A stretch of 64,000 bases of DNA, from NCBI RefSeq assembly GCF_003576645.1, contig NC_044919.1, positions 22,269,057-22,333,056 on the forward strand, written 5' to 3'. This document shows positions 33,613 to 46,329 of this stretch, one piece after another. The position numbers and the translations under genes are program-made. Source of the DNA: Ipomoea triloba. Taxonomy: Eukaryota; Streptophyta; Magnoliopsida; Solanales; Convolvulaceae. The notes beneath the pieces are model-generated. The model saw nothing but the letters and a program-made list of their open reading frames with translations, did no database searches and was not told where the DNA came from. Position 1 is the first letter of the stretch; each line of letters starts with the position of its first letter.

Positions 33613-34614
33613 AATCTATTCAGGTGAGGACAAGTATATTATAGAGGTTTATGAGGTCAAATAGGGATCGTTAGATTAGAATATTCGATGGTAAGATTGA
33701 TGTCTTTTATTTATTTATTTATTGGGTTGGACGCTGCTTTTAAAAACTAGAGGGTATTTTGGGTCTTTTATTGCAATGTTTTAATTATGGTAGATTTTAA
33801 ACACTGTTTAATTTTGGTTTTAATTGATCAGTTTCTTTTTATTTCCCTGACTATTTGGATTCTTGGCGTATTATTGTGTGGTCTTTTCCGACGCTTGTTT
33901 TTCGTTTCTTCACGAGTGAGTTGCAAGAGGTCGACGGTGGCTTTTCGTTTCCTTGATATTGGTTCGGTTTTCTTCACTGGACGGTCGGGAGGCTGGAGTT
34001 GCGAGGGATGGCGACGGTGGATTTTCGTTTCTTCACGCGTGAGTTGCGAGAGGTCGACGGGTGACGGGCGGGAGGGCGGAGTTGCGAGGGACGGGACGTT
34101 TGGCGTTCGTTTTTCTTATCTTCACTGTTGAGGGGGCGATGGGCGGGCGGGGGCTGCTTTGACAGTGAAGTCGACGGCGCGAGCTGGTGGGGTATGCTTT
34201 GACGGTGAAGTCGGCAGCGGTTCGTATTCCGGTGTATAGAAACGATACATGTGTCCAATCATTTGTGGGATGCAAACTGACAGTATATAAATGGCGGAAG
34301 GCGGTGAGGGGAGTCACTGGCGTCGCCCCTCCGGTCCGGCGACGGAATATGCAATTCCAGGTAATTTTTTTAAATTCGTTGTTTTTTTCGTGTTGTTGTT
34401 TATGATTATGTACAGGTTGTAGGGTTTCGGTGTTGTCTTTTTTTTTTTTAATGGTAATTAATTGAATACATATTAGAAACAAAATTTGGTATATTCCTAC
34501 TTTTACAGTTTGGGTTGCACACAGTGAAGAAAAACAAAATATAGGGTTGCCTACAGTGAAGAAAACAAAGTTACAGTTTGCATTTTTTTTTTTAAAGTGT
34601 TGTGCGGTTCTGTT
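33612..34614. other. GC-richer segment starting like a TA-targeting element end
   Basis: Starts GGAATCTATTCAGGTGAGGAC right after (TA)n. Between 33890 and 34350 it is unusually GC-rich with a repeated TTTCGTTTCTTCACG.GTGAG and AGAGGTCGACGG (near 33898 and 34023). Frames of 114 and 149 residues exist on both strands, but none looks like a known protein. It may be captured gene or promoter sequence. Confidence 0.35.
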
Positions 34615-35534
<920 letters not shown>

Positions 35535-36457
35535 GTTAAGTTTGCGGTCCCTTAAATTCTTTGTTCGTTCGTTTGTTTGTTTGTTTTTTTAAAGGTTTTC
35601 ATTTGCTCTTTATGTTTTTTATTTTCAAAAAGGACCATGTTACACACCCATACATTTACCATTTACAAACGACACTTTTTGATGTGACAATTGCATGTTT
35701 GGATAGTTATTGCATGTTTGTGATGTGACATTTTGCCAAATTAGAAAGTGATTATTTGTGAGTGACAATTGTAAGGTGTTTAGCATTTTTATTATTAAAA
35801 TAAACGTTATACATTTATCAACATTCATTAAAAAAAAAAAATCTAACTAGGAATAAATGCACCATCTCTAAAAGTTTGTATCATATACTAGTTAGATAGA
35901 AATGCATTTACTAGTTAGAATCTAACTAGTATGAAATTTTATTATCTGATGAACGTTAATTTTAAAAGCATCATCTCTAAAAGTTTGTATCATACTAATT
36001 AGATTCTAACTAGTAAATTTACTAGTTATAAATTTATAAGTAGTTACTATTATTTGGAAATTGGTTTTACTAAAATCAAAACATCATAGATGGGTTAATA
36101 TATAAATGAAAAGAAAATCAAAACATCATAGATGGGTTAATATATAAATGAAAAGATTTATTAAATTTTATAGGAAAAAGTGTCAAATCTCACTAAACTT
36201 CAAAAATTTGTGCAATTGGATTATCATCATTGAAAAAAAAATGCAATTCAGACATTAAATATAAAAAATTTGTGCAAGTATCATTATTTACATATTATTC
36301 ATGGTAGATGAGCTGACATATAACATGACTGATTTTGAAATTTTAGTGCTTACATCGACATAATGTACGTGGTAGTGATGCGTCCAATTATACTTCACTT
36401 CCATTAAAATAAATAAATATATAAATAAATAAATAAATATATATATATATATATATG
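35535..36457. other. AT-rich spacer with short direct repeats
   Basis: AAAATCAAAACATCATAGAT... (unit about 41 bp) is repeated in tandem at 36071-36152. A segment CATCTCTAAAAGTTTGTATC occurs at 35862 and 35970. (TA)n at 36438-36457. No gene is seen. Confidence 0.6.
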
Positions 36458-37641
36458 GCCCCTATTCACATGAGGACACCTTATATTGAGGAATATGAGG
36501 TCTAATCTTAACCATTCAATATCATGAAATTAATGGTAAAGATTACAATGTGATATGGTATCATATCAGGCCACAATAATGGTAAGAAGGGTAAAAGAAG
36601 AGATTTTAGCTTTGGTAGTAATTAAGGTAGGATTAATATTTACAAACTTAGCATTTCAGGATCACTATTATTAAGGAATGAATTGAGTTTTACCAAGGAA
36701 CATTGTAGTGTCTGGCAGCAATAAACGTGAAAGGAAATACGGAGCATAAATCAAAACAATTCTAGTCTGGTAACATCTTATAGTATTCATTAAATTGTTA
36801 TACTGATATTACAAATATATACATATATCTTGGGAGTTCATTACAAATAAGTTGTGTGCCATCCTAATAAAAATTGTATGCCCTGCAATAGAATACCGTG
36901 TGCCCGTTAGTTCAAAACTGTTAGATTTAAAACTGTTGGCGAAATGAACACATTACATTCACGAATAATCCATTACAATTTTTATTAAGTATTGATTATA
37001 AGCATCACTCCATCAGTGCGTATATATGTTGTGCCACTGCATGATTAGTATAACAAATTTAATTTCACTCAAGCACTACACACTTAAGAAATTGGTGAAA
37101 TGTTACATGAAATAGGACTCAAAAGTGGGTTTGGGAAAACATGAAAGTATTAAAGGCATTAGTAATAATTTAATACCAGAAAATCACATATATATAGTTG
37201 TGTGCGAATATATAATTTAGTGTGTGCCAATGATCGGTCAATTGTTTGCCAATGTATGAAGCAGAAACAGTTTGAATGAAATATAAATGGAGGTCCGGTA
37301 TTACAGTTTCTGGTAAAGTGTGTGCCATTGTTGGTTAAATGTGTGCCAACATTTGATAAGTTGTATGCCATCTATGTTATAGGGGCGGTTTAAAAACCCT
37401 ATGTACACCTCTATGCACAATTTGTACATAATAGTAGTAGATTTTGTAATTACTATAGTTATAATTTAAACAAAATGGCAGCGAACATTTTTTTAGATTT
37501 ATGAATATAAAGACGAGTGGAAAGCCGAATTATATAGTCATAAATGTGTATAGCGTGCGCACCATCATATTGGAAGTGTAACTTCAAGCATAAAGAAATG
37601 CATATTTTAGATGAAAAAAATATGGAATTCGTATTTATGAG
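36458..37641. other. AT-rich DNA starting like a TA-targeting element end
   Basis: Begins GGCCCCTATTCACATGAGGACACC after (TA)n, like the starts at 33612 and 34897. No matching right end, no gene. Repeated TGTGCC-type motifs lie near 37200-37370. Confidence 0.35.
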
Positions 37642-37901
37642 TTACAATTCAAAAATGACAACAAAGTTTTTACAAAATATAAAATGAGGTTCTATTGTTA
37701 GCCAAGGTGGCACCCTAACTCTAACAGTAGGAAACTTTTCCCGCTCCTCCGCGATTAAATCAGTATCCGGAGCATCACAGAGAGGGTCTCGCTGCATCCT
37801 TGCTAAGAAAGGAACTGGACCTTCAACAAACTCGTCATCATCATACGGCAATTGGGACGCACACCCCACCGAAGGAGCAGTCCTAACCTCTTTTGCTGCA
37901 A
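37642..37901 (-). CDS. Possible captured exon, unrecognised
   Basis: On the minus strand, after a plausible acceptor (TTGGTTGCAG), about 85 residues are open: AKEVRTAPSVGCASQLPYDD, then EFVEGPVPFLARMQRDPLCD and FPTVRVRVPPWLTIEPHF. The piece is clearly less AT-rich than its surroundings, unlike the hydrophobic upstream part of the same frame, which is probably intron. I do not recognise it. It may be host exon sequence carried by a transposon. Confidence 0.2.
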
Positions 37902-38497
37902 CCAAGAAATAGTTGGAATTTGAAAGAGATAACAAGCAATAGACTACATAAAAAAGTAACAAAAAATCCACCACTATACATCTATAAAAATCCAAAAAAA
38001 CACTAGACAACCAAACTAAACTAGTGTAGACAACCAACTAAACAACAAATTAACTATACAAAAAAAGCCACCCGTAGGCACACACAATTCTAACCCATGC
38101 ACACGAAGACCTCCAATTGGGCACACAACACAGGAAAAAAAAAAAAAAAAACAATCGCACTGCCATACATATACAAAAATCCAAAAAAAAAAAAAACAAA
38201 AAACTATACAACCAAACTAATCAAGAATACAAAGCACATTCAAGAACTAATCAAGAATACAAAGCACATTCAACAACCAAAAATTCAAACCCTTAGCGAC
38301 ATAGCATTTTAATACAAAAAAAAAAATATTATTGATTTCCACCAAAACACTACCAGGAACATAACCATCCACATAGTGCACACAATTAAAGACCCTTGGC
38401 ACACAACATTCATCACAACGACAACCCCCACATTTAAAAACCACAATGACAACGCTTAATATTCAGTATTACAAACACAACTATATGTTAAACAAAA
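37902..38497. other. A-rich spacer
   Basis: A-rich DNA with a 28-bp direct repeat (AACTAATCAAGAATACAAAG) at 38215 and 38243. No gene. Ends in the target duplication TAAACAAAA (38489-38497). Confidence 0.5.
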
Positions 38498-38706
38498 GAG
38501 TAAATTGCACTTTTGGTCCTCTGACTATAGCACCTCTATTAATTTCAACACTTGACTTTTAAAAGTAACGAATTGATCCTTTAACTATGCATTTTTTAAC
38601 GAATTTGGTCATTCCGGCCAAATCAGAGGCCAAATTAGGCCGGAATTTTGTAACCCCTCTCCGGTGACAATTTAGTGAGGGCATAATGGTCATTCTATAT
38701 TGTAAA
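38498..38706 (+). repeat. Left TIR of the MULE
   Basis: 209 bp mirrored at 43515-43723 with about four mismatches. Confidence 0.93.
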
Positions 38707-38965
38707 AAGGGGAAGCACAAAACAAAAAAATTACGCCTAATTTCCCAAATCTGTATCTGTCGAATTAGGGCAATACGCAACCCTAATAGAGTTTTGCCCC
38801 AATTTGCCCAAAAACAAAAATCAATAGTCGACGGCTAATTCGTCTGGGCAGGAGCAAAGAAGAAGGGAGAAAGCTAGGGAATCTGTCGCATTCTCCAGAG
38901 TGGCACGAACTCTCGTCGTGGAGGCATAGTTCGTCTTCTTCGGCTGGGCGTCCTCTCAATCAACG

Positions 38966-41127
38966 ATGCAGAAATCATCAGCAGCGCCTGGAACGGGTTC
39001 TGACCAATTTACGACACAACTAAGTAAGTAATAGTTTGAAATTGTATGAAATTGATAGTATTTGTTGTTTGTGATACTATTTGCTGTTTGTGTTGAGAAT
39101 TGTGTGTAGAGTAGAATGATAGTAAAGCATATCTAGGGTTTGGCGTGTGGTTTATATATGAATAAAGAATGACAGTAAAGTAAAGCATATATGTTCTGTG
39201 GGGGACCATTTTGTTTTAACTTTTGTCATATTTTAGTGTGTTTGGGGAGGGGGGGACCACTTTGTTTTAACTTTTGTGATAATTTCATGTGCATCTACTG
39301 GGATTAGGAAGCTTTTATGTATATATTTACTGTTTTTTGTTTTATGGGGACCACTTTGTTGAATCTTGCATGTTAAAATTTGCTTTACAGGAGATGGAGT
39401 TGGTCCATTTTCAGTTATCCTTTTCCATAATGGGATAATAGATAGGGTTGGTGAAGTGAAATATTTGGGTGGTGATTATGAATTATATGAGAGAATGGAA
39501 GCTAAAGAATTGTGTTTAGATGGGTTGAAGGCTAGGATAAAGCAGTTAGGGTATTCTGATGTAGGAGTACTGATTTATTGTTTTTGGAATGAAAGACTGA
39601 AGTTACTACAGTCAGACAATGATGTTATAAGGTTATTGAATGAGGATAACCCGGGAAAGCACTTAGAGCTTTGGGTAGAAACACTAGATGAATTAGACTT
39701 GATTGATGCAAATATGGAAGTAGTTGACACAGATAGTGATTGGGAAAGAGAGGTTGAAGTTGAATTTATGGGGGTAGATCATGAGGTTGGTCCAGAGGTT
39801 GGGGAGGAGTTTAAACGTGATCAAGAAGGGGACAGTACAGTTCAAACACTAGCTGGAAAAAAGGCTAGCACTTAGAATTTTGATGGCATCAACTATTCTG
39901 ATGAGGAGTCACTAGTGGATTCTGATGCTAGTGATGGTGAGGGGAAGTGGCCTGTATTTAGACCTACAACAGACATGAAAGACCCCCAATTCACTTTAGG
40001 CATGACCTTTTCAACAAAAAATCAATTTAGAGAAGCTGTGCAGAACTATGCTTTCAATAATGGCAAAGAAATTAAAACTTTGAAAAATGACAACTTGAGA
40101 TGCATTGTTAAGTGTACACATGAGGGTTGCCCATGGAGAATAGGACTGAGGAAAGTACTAAACTCATCATCATGGATGATTTTAAAAATGAATGATGAAC
40201 ATGAAGGCTATTTTTGGGTTTGGGAAAACAAAATGGTGAAATCTAATGTTGTTGCTAAGAGGTGGGCAACTGAATTAAAAGACCACCCTGATTGGATGAT
40301 GAGGAAGTTCAAGGATAAGGTGTGCAGTAAAGAGGGATTTTATGTTAGTGATCAACAAGCCTATAGGACAATCTGGAAGGCAAGGAAGTTAAGAGTGAGC
40401 AATGTGGAGGACAATTTCAAGAGGAAAAAGAAACTGAGGAAAAAATCAGCAGATGAATTGAGTCAAGATGGCCTGAAAGTTTGTAGAAAGCATATTCCAC
40501 TCCATTGCTCTGTGTGTAGAGAAGTTGGACACAATAGCAGAAAATGTCCTTCAAATCCTAATAAAAAGGTAAATGAGGATTGTTTTCAAAAAAAAAAAAA
40601 GGTAAATGAGGATTATGAGGATTACTAGTTTGTTTTTTTTTTTTAATGTTTAAGAGCTATTGTTTATGAGGATTACTAGTTTGTATGAGGATTACTAGTT
40701 TGGAAGTTAGTTTGTTTTTTTTTTTTATATTTGTTACTTCTTTTTTTTCCAGTTGAAGCCAAAGAAGAAGGTCATATATGCCACCAACCAAATTCCCAGC
40801 CACTTACCTTCAGCTTCAAGACAGCAGCAGCAGTTTGACAGCAGCAGTGGATTTGGAGAACAGCAGCAGCAGGTTGACAGCAGTGGATTTGGAGCACAGC
40901 AGCAGCAGGTTGACATTAGTGAAATAGGAGAGACTCAACAGTAGTTTGATAGCACTGAAGAGCAGCAGCAGCAACAGGAAGAACTAGGATCCTCCAGCAG
41001 CCAATTGAAGTCTAAGATGGGAACCAAAGTCAAGCAATCTAACCGCAAGAAGCCATATTACACAAGGAGCAAGACTGTGTTCAAGTCCAAGTTCTTTGGC
41101 AACAAGGGTGATGATGAGCACAAATGA
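38966..41127 (+). pseudogene. MuDR-type transposase gene, catalytic domain deleted, two in-frame TAG stops
   Basis: Inferred exons 38966-39023, 39391-40568 and 40753-41127 join in a single frame (536 codons plus TGA) with GT-AG introns. Order: short leader MQKSSAAPGTGSDQ; PB1-like N-terminal region (GVGPFSVILFHNGIIDRVGE ... LIYCFWNERLKLL); acidic linker; MuDR DNA-binding region (FTLGMTFSTKNQFREAVQNY; CTHEGCPWRIG); FYVSDQQAYRTIWKARKL; then directly a CCHC knuckle (CSVCREVGHNSRKC) and a Q-rich, basic tail. The DDE catalytic domain that normally follows IWKARKL is absent without loss of frame. TAG stops lie at 39873-39875 and 40942-40944. The product could bind ends at most; it could not catalyse transposition. 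Confidence 0.82.
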
Positions 41128-41142
41128 TGAGTGTAAGAAAGG

Positions 41143-42326
41143 TGTAATGTCGTTCCGCTGAGGATTGGTGTTATGGCACGAAACTGTGTGAATTACCAGG
41201 CACTAGAGTATATGAATTTGTAGAATCCAAGTAACAAAGACTGAATGATGTGGAATAAAAGAAAGCAATTGATTAAGGTGAAAGCTATGTGATAAAGGTA
41301 TGGGCCAGATTAGGGGGATTGTAATCTTGATGTTCCAAACAACTCAGAATTAGGGAAAAAATAATTAACCAAGGGATATATGGGCAATGCACAAAAGAAT
41401 TATACTCAGCTACTTTCGTAATCAATAAGAGAATTAGGCTAAAATTGCCCACTGTCGTGATACATCAATTATAACCTTAAACACCTAAGCATTGTAAGCC
41501 CCCAAAATTACCTCTACTTTCATAGCAGGAAAATTAGGTTGAAATTGGTAAGGCTCGAGGTCTCCATCCAACTTTCGTTGTAATGAATCCCTCTCCTAGA
41601 CTAGCAATTAATTGTGGCCATCAATCAATAACAAGTAGAAAGAAATCCCAAATCAACATAAATCCTAGGTAAAAGATTCAATCCCTTTATGCAATTAATT
41701 ACCAATTGAACATCAAGATTAACAATGGATCCCTAATCCAAACCCATAAACGAACTACTCCCGCATGATGGGAGTAAACAAAACAAAGCAATAATTAATA
41801 ACCATAAACATTGCAAGAAAGTAATAAAGGAATAAGAGAACTTAATTGATAAAGAACAAATCCAATCTTCAATCTTTGATTCCAATCTTGAAATAAAATA
41901 ATCTAATGTAAAACTAGTCTAAACTATGCTGGGAAAATATAAACTAAAAACTAGGGTTCAGAACTCCGTAAGGGAACCTCCTTTAATTGTAGAGAATATG
42001 TCAAATATATAGGAGGTAGATGGGCCTTGGCCCATTAGGCATCTTCCAATTCTTTTCCAACTTGTATTCTTCCTTGTAATTCCCTTTTCTTCCAGAACTT
42101 GTCCAAAATGTTCCAATATTCTTCCTTTGTTGTTCCTTGTAGATAATTCAGCACTTGGACAATATAACACACAAACAGTTCCCAATTTCACTAGGATACA
42201 GAAAATAACCTTCAAAACAACTAGAATAAGGGGTGAATAATTGTACAAAATAGCAGATATCAGGTGACCCAATAGACCTTGAATGACTTCAATTCAACTT
42301 TGGTTATTTTTGGGAAGTTGTTAACA
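41143..42326 (-). mobile_element. Probable LTR or LTR-like insertion inside the MULE
   Basis: On the minus strand it reads TGTTAACAACTTCCC... to ...CGACATTACA, with a promoter-like CTCCTATATATTTGAC near 42010. No target duplication was found, so boundaries are tentative. No coding sequence; the 104-residue frame at 41958-42272 is not protein-like. Confidence 0.35.
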
Positions 42327-42329
42327 CAC

Positions 42330-42650
42330 ATTTTATGTAGTGATGGTTAATGGAAAACAGATGACTTCAAAAGTTTATTTTGCAAAACAGTGTAGTGATG
42401 GTTATGTAATGATGGTTAATGCAAAACAGTGTAGTGATGGTTATGTAATGATGGTTTATGTAGTGATGGTTAATGGAAAAGTATGGTGTTTTGAAAGCTA
42501 ACCATTTATATTTGTATGGTTATGTAATGATGGTTAAAGCAAAACAGTGTAGTGATGGTTATGTAATGATGGTTTATGTAGTGATGGTTAATGGAAAAGT
42601 ATGATGTTTTGAAAGCTAACCATTTATATTTGTACATTGAAAGCTACCAA
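42330..42650. repeat. Tandem repeat of about 118 bp in the MULE
   Basis: GCAAAACAGTGTAGTGATGG begins units at 42421 and 42539, each running to AACCATTTATATTTGTA. A shorter GTAGTGATGGTTA sub-repeat lies throughout. Confidence 0.8.
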
Positions 42651-42804
42651 AACTTACAATGCCCAAACAAACCATTTATATTTGTACCTTGAATGCTACC
42701 AAATCACCAAAACATATATTACCAAAACTCACCACCATTCATAAATCACCAAAACATCCAAATTCATACATTAGAAATACAAACCATAATTTGGATCAAT
42801 TTTA

Positions 42805-43325
42805 TTACATAAACCTACAACTAACAAATACTACAAAAATTACAATTAACACTACTACAACTTTGCTCATCCACTTGCACACTTTGGCATCATTTTTATC
42901 CCCTTTAATCTTCATATTTAATTTTCGTATCTCTTCATCTTGTTTGTTGATGCGTTTTAGCAGCCCCGGAATTATTCGCTTTGACCGATAGCACATTGGC
43001 GGATCATACCAATCAATAAATCCACATCCCACCTTCCTCTGGATTAAATTGAAACGGCATTTCATCAATTAGCTTCAAACACCCACAAAAACATAACAAA
43101 ATTTACGAAAAAAAATTACCCTAAACCCGAAAAAAACCTTTACAAAATTGAACTTACATTACCACCGGGGCATTGCCAAAACCTACGCCCTGGATTTTCA
43201 GTTGTCCATGAAGTTCGAATTTTGAGTTGCTCCCCACATCTACAATGGACAATTGGAAACCTTTCCCCAAATTCGTAGTACTCACTTCCTTCATTAAAAG
43301 AACAAGACGAATAGGAATTGGACAT
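42805..43325 (-). CDS. GRF-type zinc-finger protein with C-terminal membrane anchor, two exons, carried by the MULE
   Basis: Minus-strand exons 43325-43158 and 43038-42805 join in phase (donor GTAAGT, acceptor TTAATCCAG) to 133 residues plus stop. Residues 1-25 are serine-rich and acidic. A GRF zinc finger follows: CRCGEQLKIRTSWTTENPGR, then RFWQC and, across the intron, VGCGFIDWYDPP, supplying all metal-binding cysteines. A charged coil (LLKRINKQDEEIRKLNMKIK) precedes a membrane span (WMSKVVVVLIVIFVVFVSC). Plants have many such At4g04775-like proteins (from memory); GRF fingers bind single-stranded nucleic acid in other contexts. It converges with the transposase gene, like mudrB to mudrA in maize MuDR, but is not related to mudrB as far as I can see. 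Confidence 0.75.
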
Positions 43326-43514
43326 ACCCGGACGATTACGAATTAGACGAACAAGATGGAATTAGCCGAACAAGAATTCTCTTCCTCCTTCTCTTCTTTC
43401 TTCTCTTCTTTCTTCTCTTCCTCCGTCTCTAATTTCTGCGCTTGTGCTTTCGCAAACTACACCACATTGGTCTTATAATATTGGGAAATAATATTTTGAT
43501 TTTGGGAAATAATA

Positions 43515-43723
43515 TTTACAATATAGAATGACCATTATGCCCTCACTAAATTGTCACCGGAGAGGGGTTACAGAATTCCAGCCTAATTTGGCCTCTGATT
43601 TGGCCGGAAGGACCAAATTCGTTAAAAAATGCGTAGTTAAAGGATCAATTCGTTACTTTTAAAAGTCAAGTGTTGAAATTAATAGAGGTGCTATAGTCAG
43701 AGGACCAAAAGTGCAATTTACTC
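43515..43723 (-). repeat. Right TIR of the MULE
   Basis: Inverted copy of 38498-38706, followed by the target duplication TAAACAAAA (43724-43732). Confidence 0.93.
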
Positions 43724-43732
43724 TAAACAAAA

Positions 43733-44710
43733 TTACAATCTCAAGCTAATTATTTAAAAAAATATCGTGTTCCCTAATTAGGGTTGCTATTAACATTCAG
43801 TTGAAAATATGAACAGATTTGAATTTCTCCCCACCGCTAAAAGCATATATAGTCAAGCACACACTGTTCCCTAGATTGGAACACAATTAAACTAGCAAAT
43901 ATCCACCAGATATAATAGAAGAGATTCCAGTAAAAAGAAACTATAATAACTATAATGAGAAATACACATGCACCGATTATATGCATCACCATATTGTTAA
44001 TTTTAAGAGGTTCTAATCCTTTAGTGGAAAAACCCCCTTGTCACACAACATTATGAAAAGATAAATCACGAAAGAATGCACAGCAAATAACCAAGAACCA
44101 CGAAAGAATCAATAAAAAAGAAAAAAAAAAAAGAATGCCCAGCAAACCCTACCGAAAAACACCATCTCCAACCACAACCACGAAAGAATCATTAAAAAAA
44201 ACTGCATTACGAAACAAACAACTAAAAAAGCCCCAAACTCTCAAAACCTCACCACTACTGGCAACAACACACCAAGAACCTACTGGAAAACACCATCACC
44301 AACTACAAAACACAAAAGAAACATTAAAAATTTGGAATTGACCAGAAAACCACAAAAAAAAACCCAACCACCACCACCCCTTGTCGACAATATAGCAAAA
44401 CCCTACCAGAATACACCATCTCCGACCAAAAACAGGGGAGAACCCCCATCTGCGCCGGTATATCCGCCACTCTCAACTGCCGAGAAAATTGCCGGATACC
44501 GTCAAAGGGACAGACGAACTCAACCAATGGAACAGCTCTCCAAAACCAAGAAGAAAATGAAGAGTAGAAAATTTGCCTCCAATAGGAATTCGAAAAATAT
44601 GATATTCCAAAATTAAAACCAGTAAACCACTATACAAAGACAAAAATATCCTCTAACCCTGATATAAATCGAAAAATTACCTAATTAAATAAAACAACTA
44701 ATTAAAAAAT
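43733..44710. other. Spacer between MULE and right inverted arm
   Basis: A- and C-rich on the plus strand with a repeated ACCATCTCCAACCACAA / ACACCATC.CCAAC theme (44150, 44290, 44415). Short frames on both strands are not convincing genes. Confidence 0.4.
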
Positions 44711-45242
44711 ACCTAAATCTACACCATTAATTTTTATAAATCAATGGCTAAGATGAATCCTAGTAATCCTCTATAATCTAATAGTCCTAACCTGAATACA
44801 ATCCTATATATATTTATATTTATATTTGTAGACATTATAAATTGGATTAATATAATAACAATTTTTTTCATTTAAATTTTAATTAGTAAGAATTTTTCAG
44901 TTATTTTTTAAAATAAATATTGGGCATATGTTTTGCGCACCAATCATAGAAAATACTAGTAATAATAATAAGTGGTGACTTCTATTTATAAAAAAAATTA
45001 CTCAAGACTACTCAAACCATTCAAAACGTAGGAATATAATCATTGATAAAAAAGTTAGTATGCAATTAAAATTGGTTTGAAAGTTATAAAATGGTATCAC
45101 GAAGACTTAAACTTTGTTCAACCTTCTATTAGTTTAAACATTGAAAATTTTGATTGTTAGTTGCTTTATGTTTGAACTCATTGAACAGTGCACATAGAAC
45201 ACGGTGTAATATTTTCATGTTTAGGGTAATATTGAATAGATT

Positions 45243-45301
<59 letters not shown>

Positions 45302-45536
45302 GTAGTGCAAATTTGACTGTGCCTATAAAGAAGTTGGTATGGTCAAATAAGGTTTCTTAAGTGTTTAATTTGGTTATAATTGAGTATATACCTGTAATGA
45401 TGACACATGTTTTTAGGAAATTCCATCCTCTCATTGTTGATTGGCAAAAAATACTACACCATCTAGCATTTAGAATATTAAGTGGTAAACGAAACCATAC
45501 AATTTTGTTAATGTTTAGAAAATCATGAGGCACACA
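44711..45536 (-). repeat. Right arm of the long nested inverted repeat
   Basis: Inverted copy of 34615-35534 with very few substitutions. Differences are mainly in the microsatellites: (TA)n at 45247-45296 is kept, while the inner (TA)n of the left arm is almost absent here (44803-44830). Confidence 0.92.
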
Positions 45537-46329
45537 AAAAAAAAAAAAAAGAAAGAAAATAATCAAACAACAATAAAATTAAAACTAACTATTACAAACA
45601 CAATGATATCCTCATGATTTGTTAAAACTGGCTAAGAGTATAAAAACTGCCTAAAACATATCCATTTTATATTCAGATTGTTTAAGCACCACCATTCCAA
45701 CTCTAAAAGGTTCAGAAAATTATTTAAATAAAAAAAAAAAACAGAAAAACAAAGGACTCCTACACTGTTTCAAAAGTAAAACAAACACAATTATGTCCTA
45801 AAAAATTACAGATTCATGGTAACCAATTGAATACATATTTTGCAAATCACAAGGCACACACTGAACATCAACCGAGAAACTTACATTTCCCAAACATTAC
45901 AACGAAAAAAGACACACACCTACACCATGCGTGGAACACCAAAAAACTGAAAATTGAAAACCTAATTATATCCTAAAAAATATAAAATTCATGCTAATTA
46001 GTTTAGTTAATCTTTAGTAAATCATGAGGCACACAATTTTGCTCATATTGGCACAGAATTAGAACTGTACGACACACAAGTAATCTTAACAATGAAACCA
46101 ATCAAACAACTATAAAATGTAAACTAACTATTACAAACACAATGGTATCCTCGTGATTTGTTAGAAACAACCTAAGATTATAAAAACTGCCTAAAACATA
46201 ACCAAGTTATGCATTGAATAACCCCAAACAAGGCACTCAAGATCGTTTTCTCCACAAATTCTATCAAATTACCATGAACTCCAATATTCATTAAGGGTAG
46301 TAATGTAATTACATCATATTATTTTTCAT
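45537..46329. repeat. AT-rich DNA with a separated direct repeat of about 110 bp
   Basis: 45563-45662 (CTAACTATTACAAACACAATG to AAAACTGCCTAAAACATA) recurs at 46083-46203. ATCATGAGGCACACA appears at 45533 and 46023. No gene. Confidence 0.6.

Larger units (their letters stand above)
38498..43723 (+). mobile_element. Mutator-like element (MULE), 5,226 bp, complete ends
   Basis: The identical 9-bp sequence TAAACAAAA flanks both ends (38489-38497, 43724-43732). TIRs of 209 bp (38498-38706 and 43515-43723), starting GAGTAAATTGCACTTTTGGT, differ at about four positions. Inside are a transposase-derived gene (plus, 38966-41127) and a GRF zinc-finger gene (minus, 42805-43325) pointing at each other, with a probable LTR insertion between them. 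Size, TIR length and 9-bp duplication are diagnostic of the Mutator superfamily. The few TIR differences suggest fairly recent movement. Confidence 0.93.

Noticed and set aside
33787..34482. Overlapping frames of 114 and 149 residues in the GC-richer segment
   Set aside because: Both strands are open because of GC content and internal repeats; the proteins are arginine- and proline-rich without motifs. Kept only as an unassigned segment.
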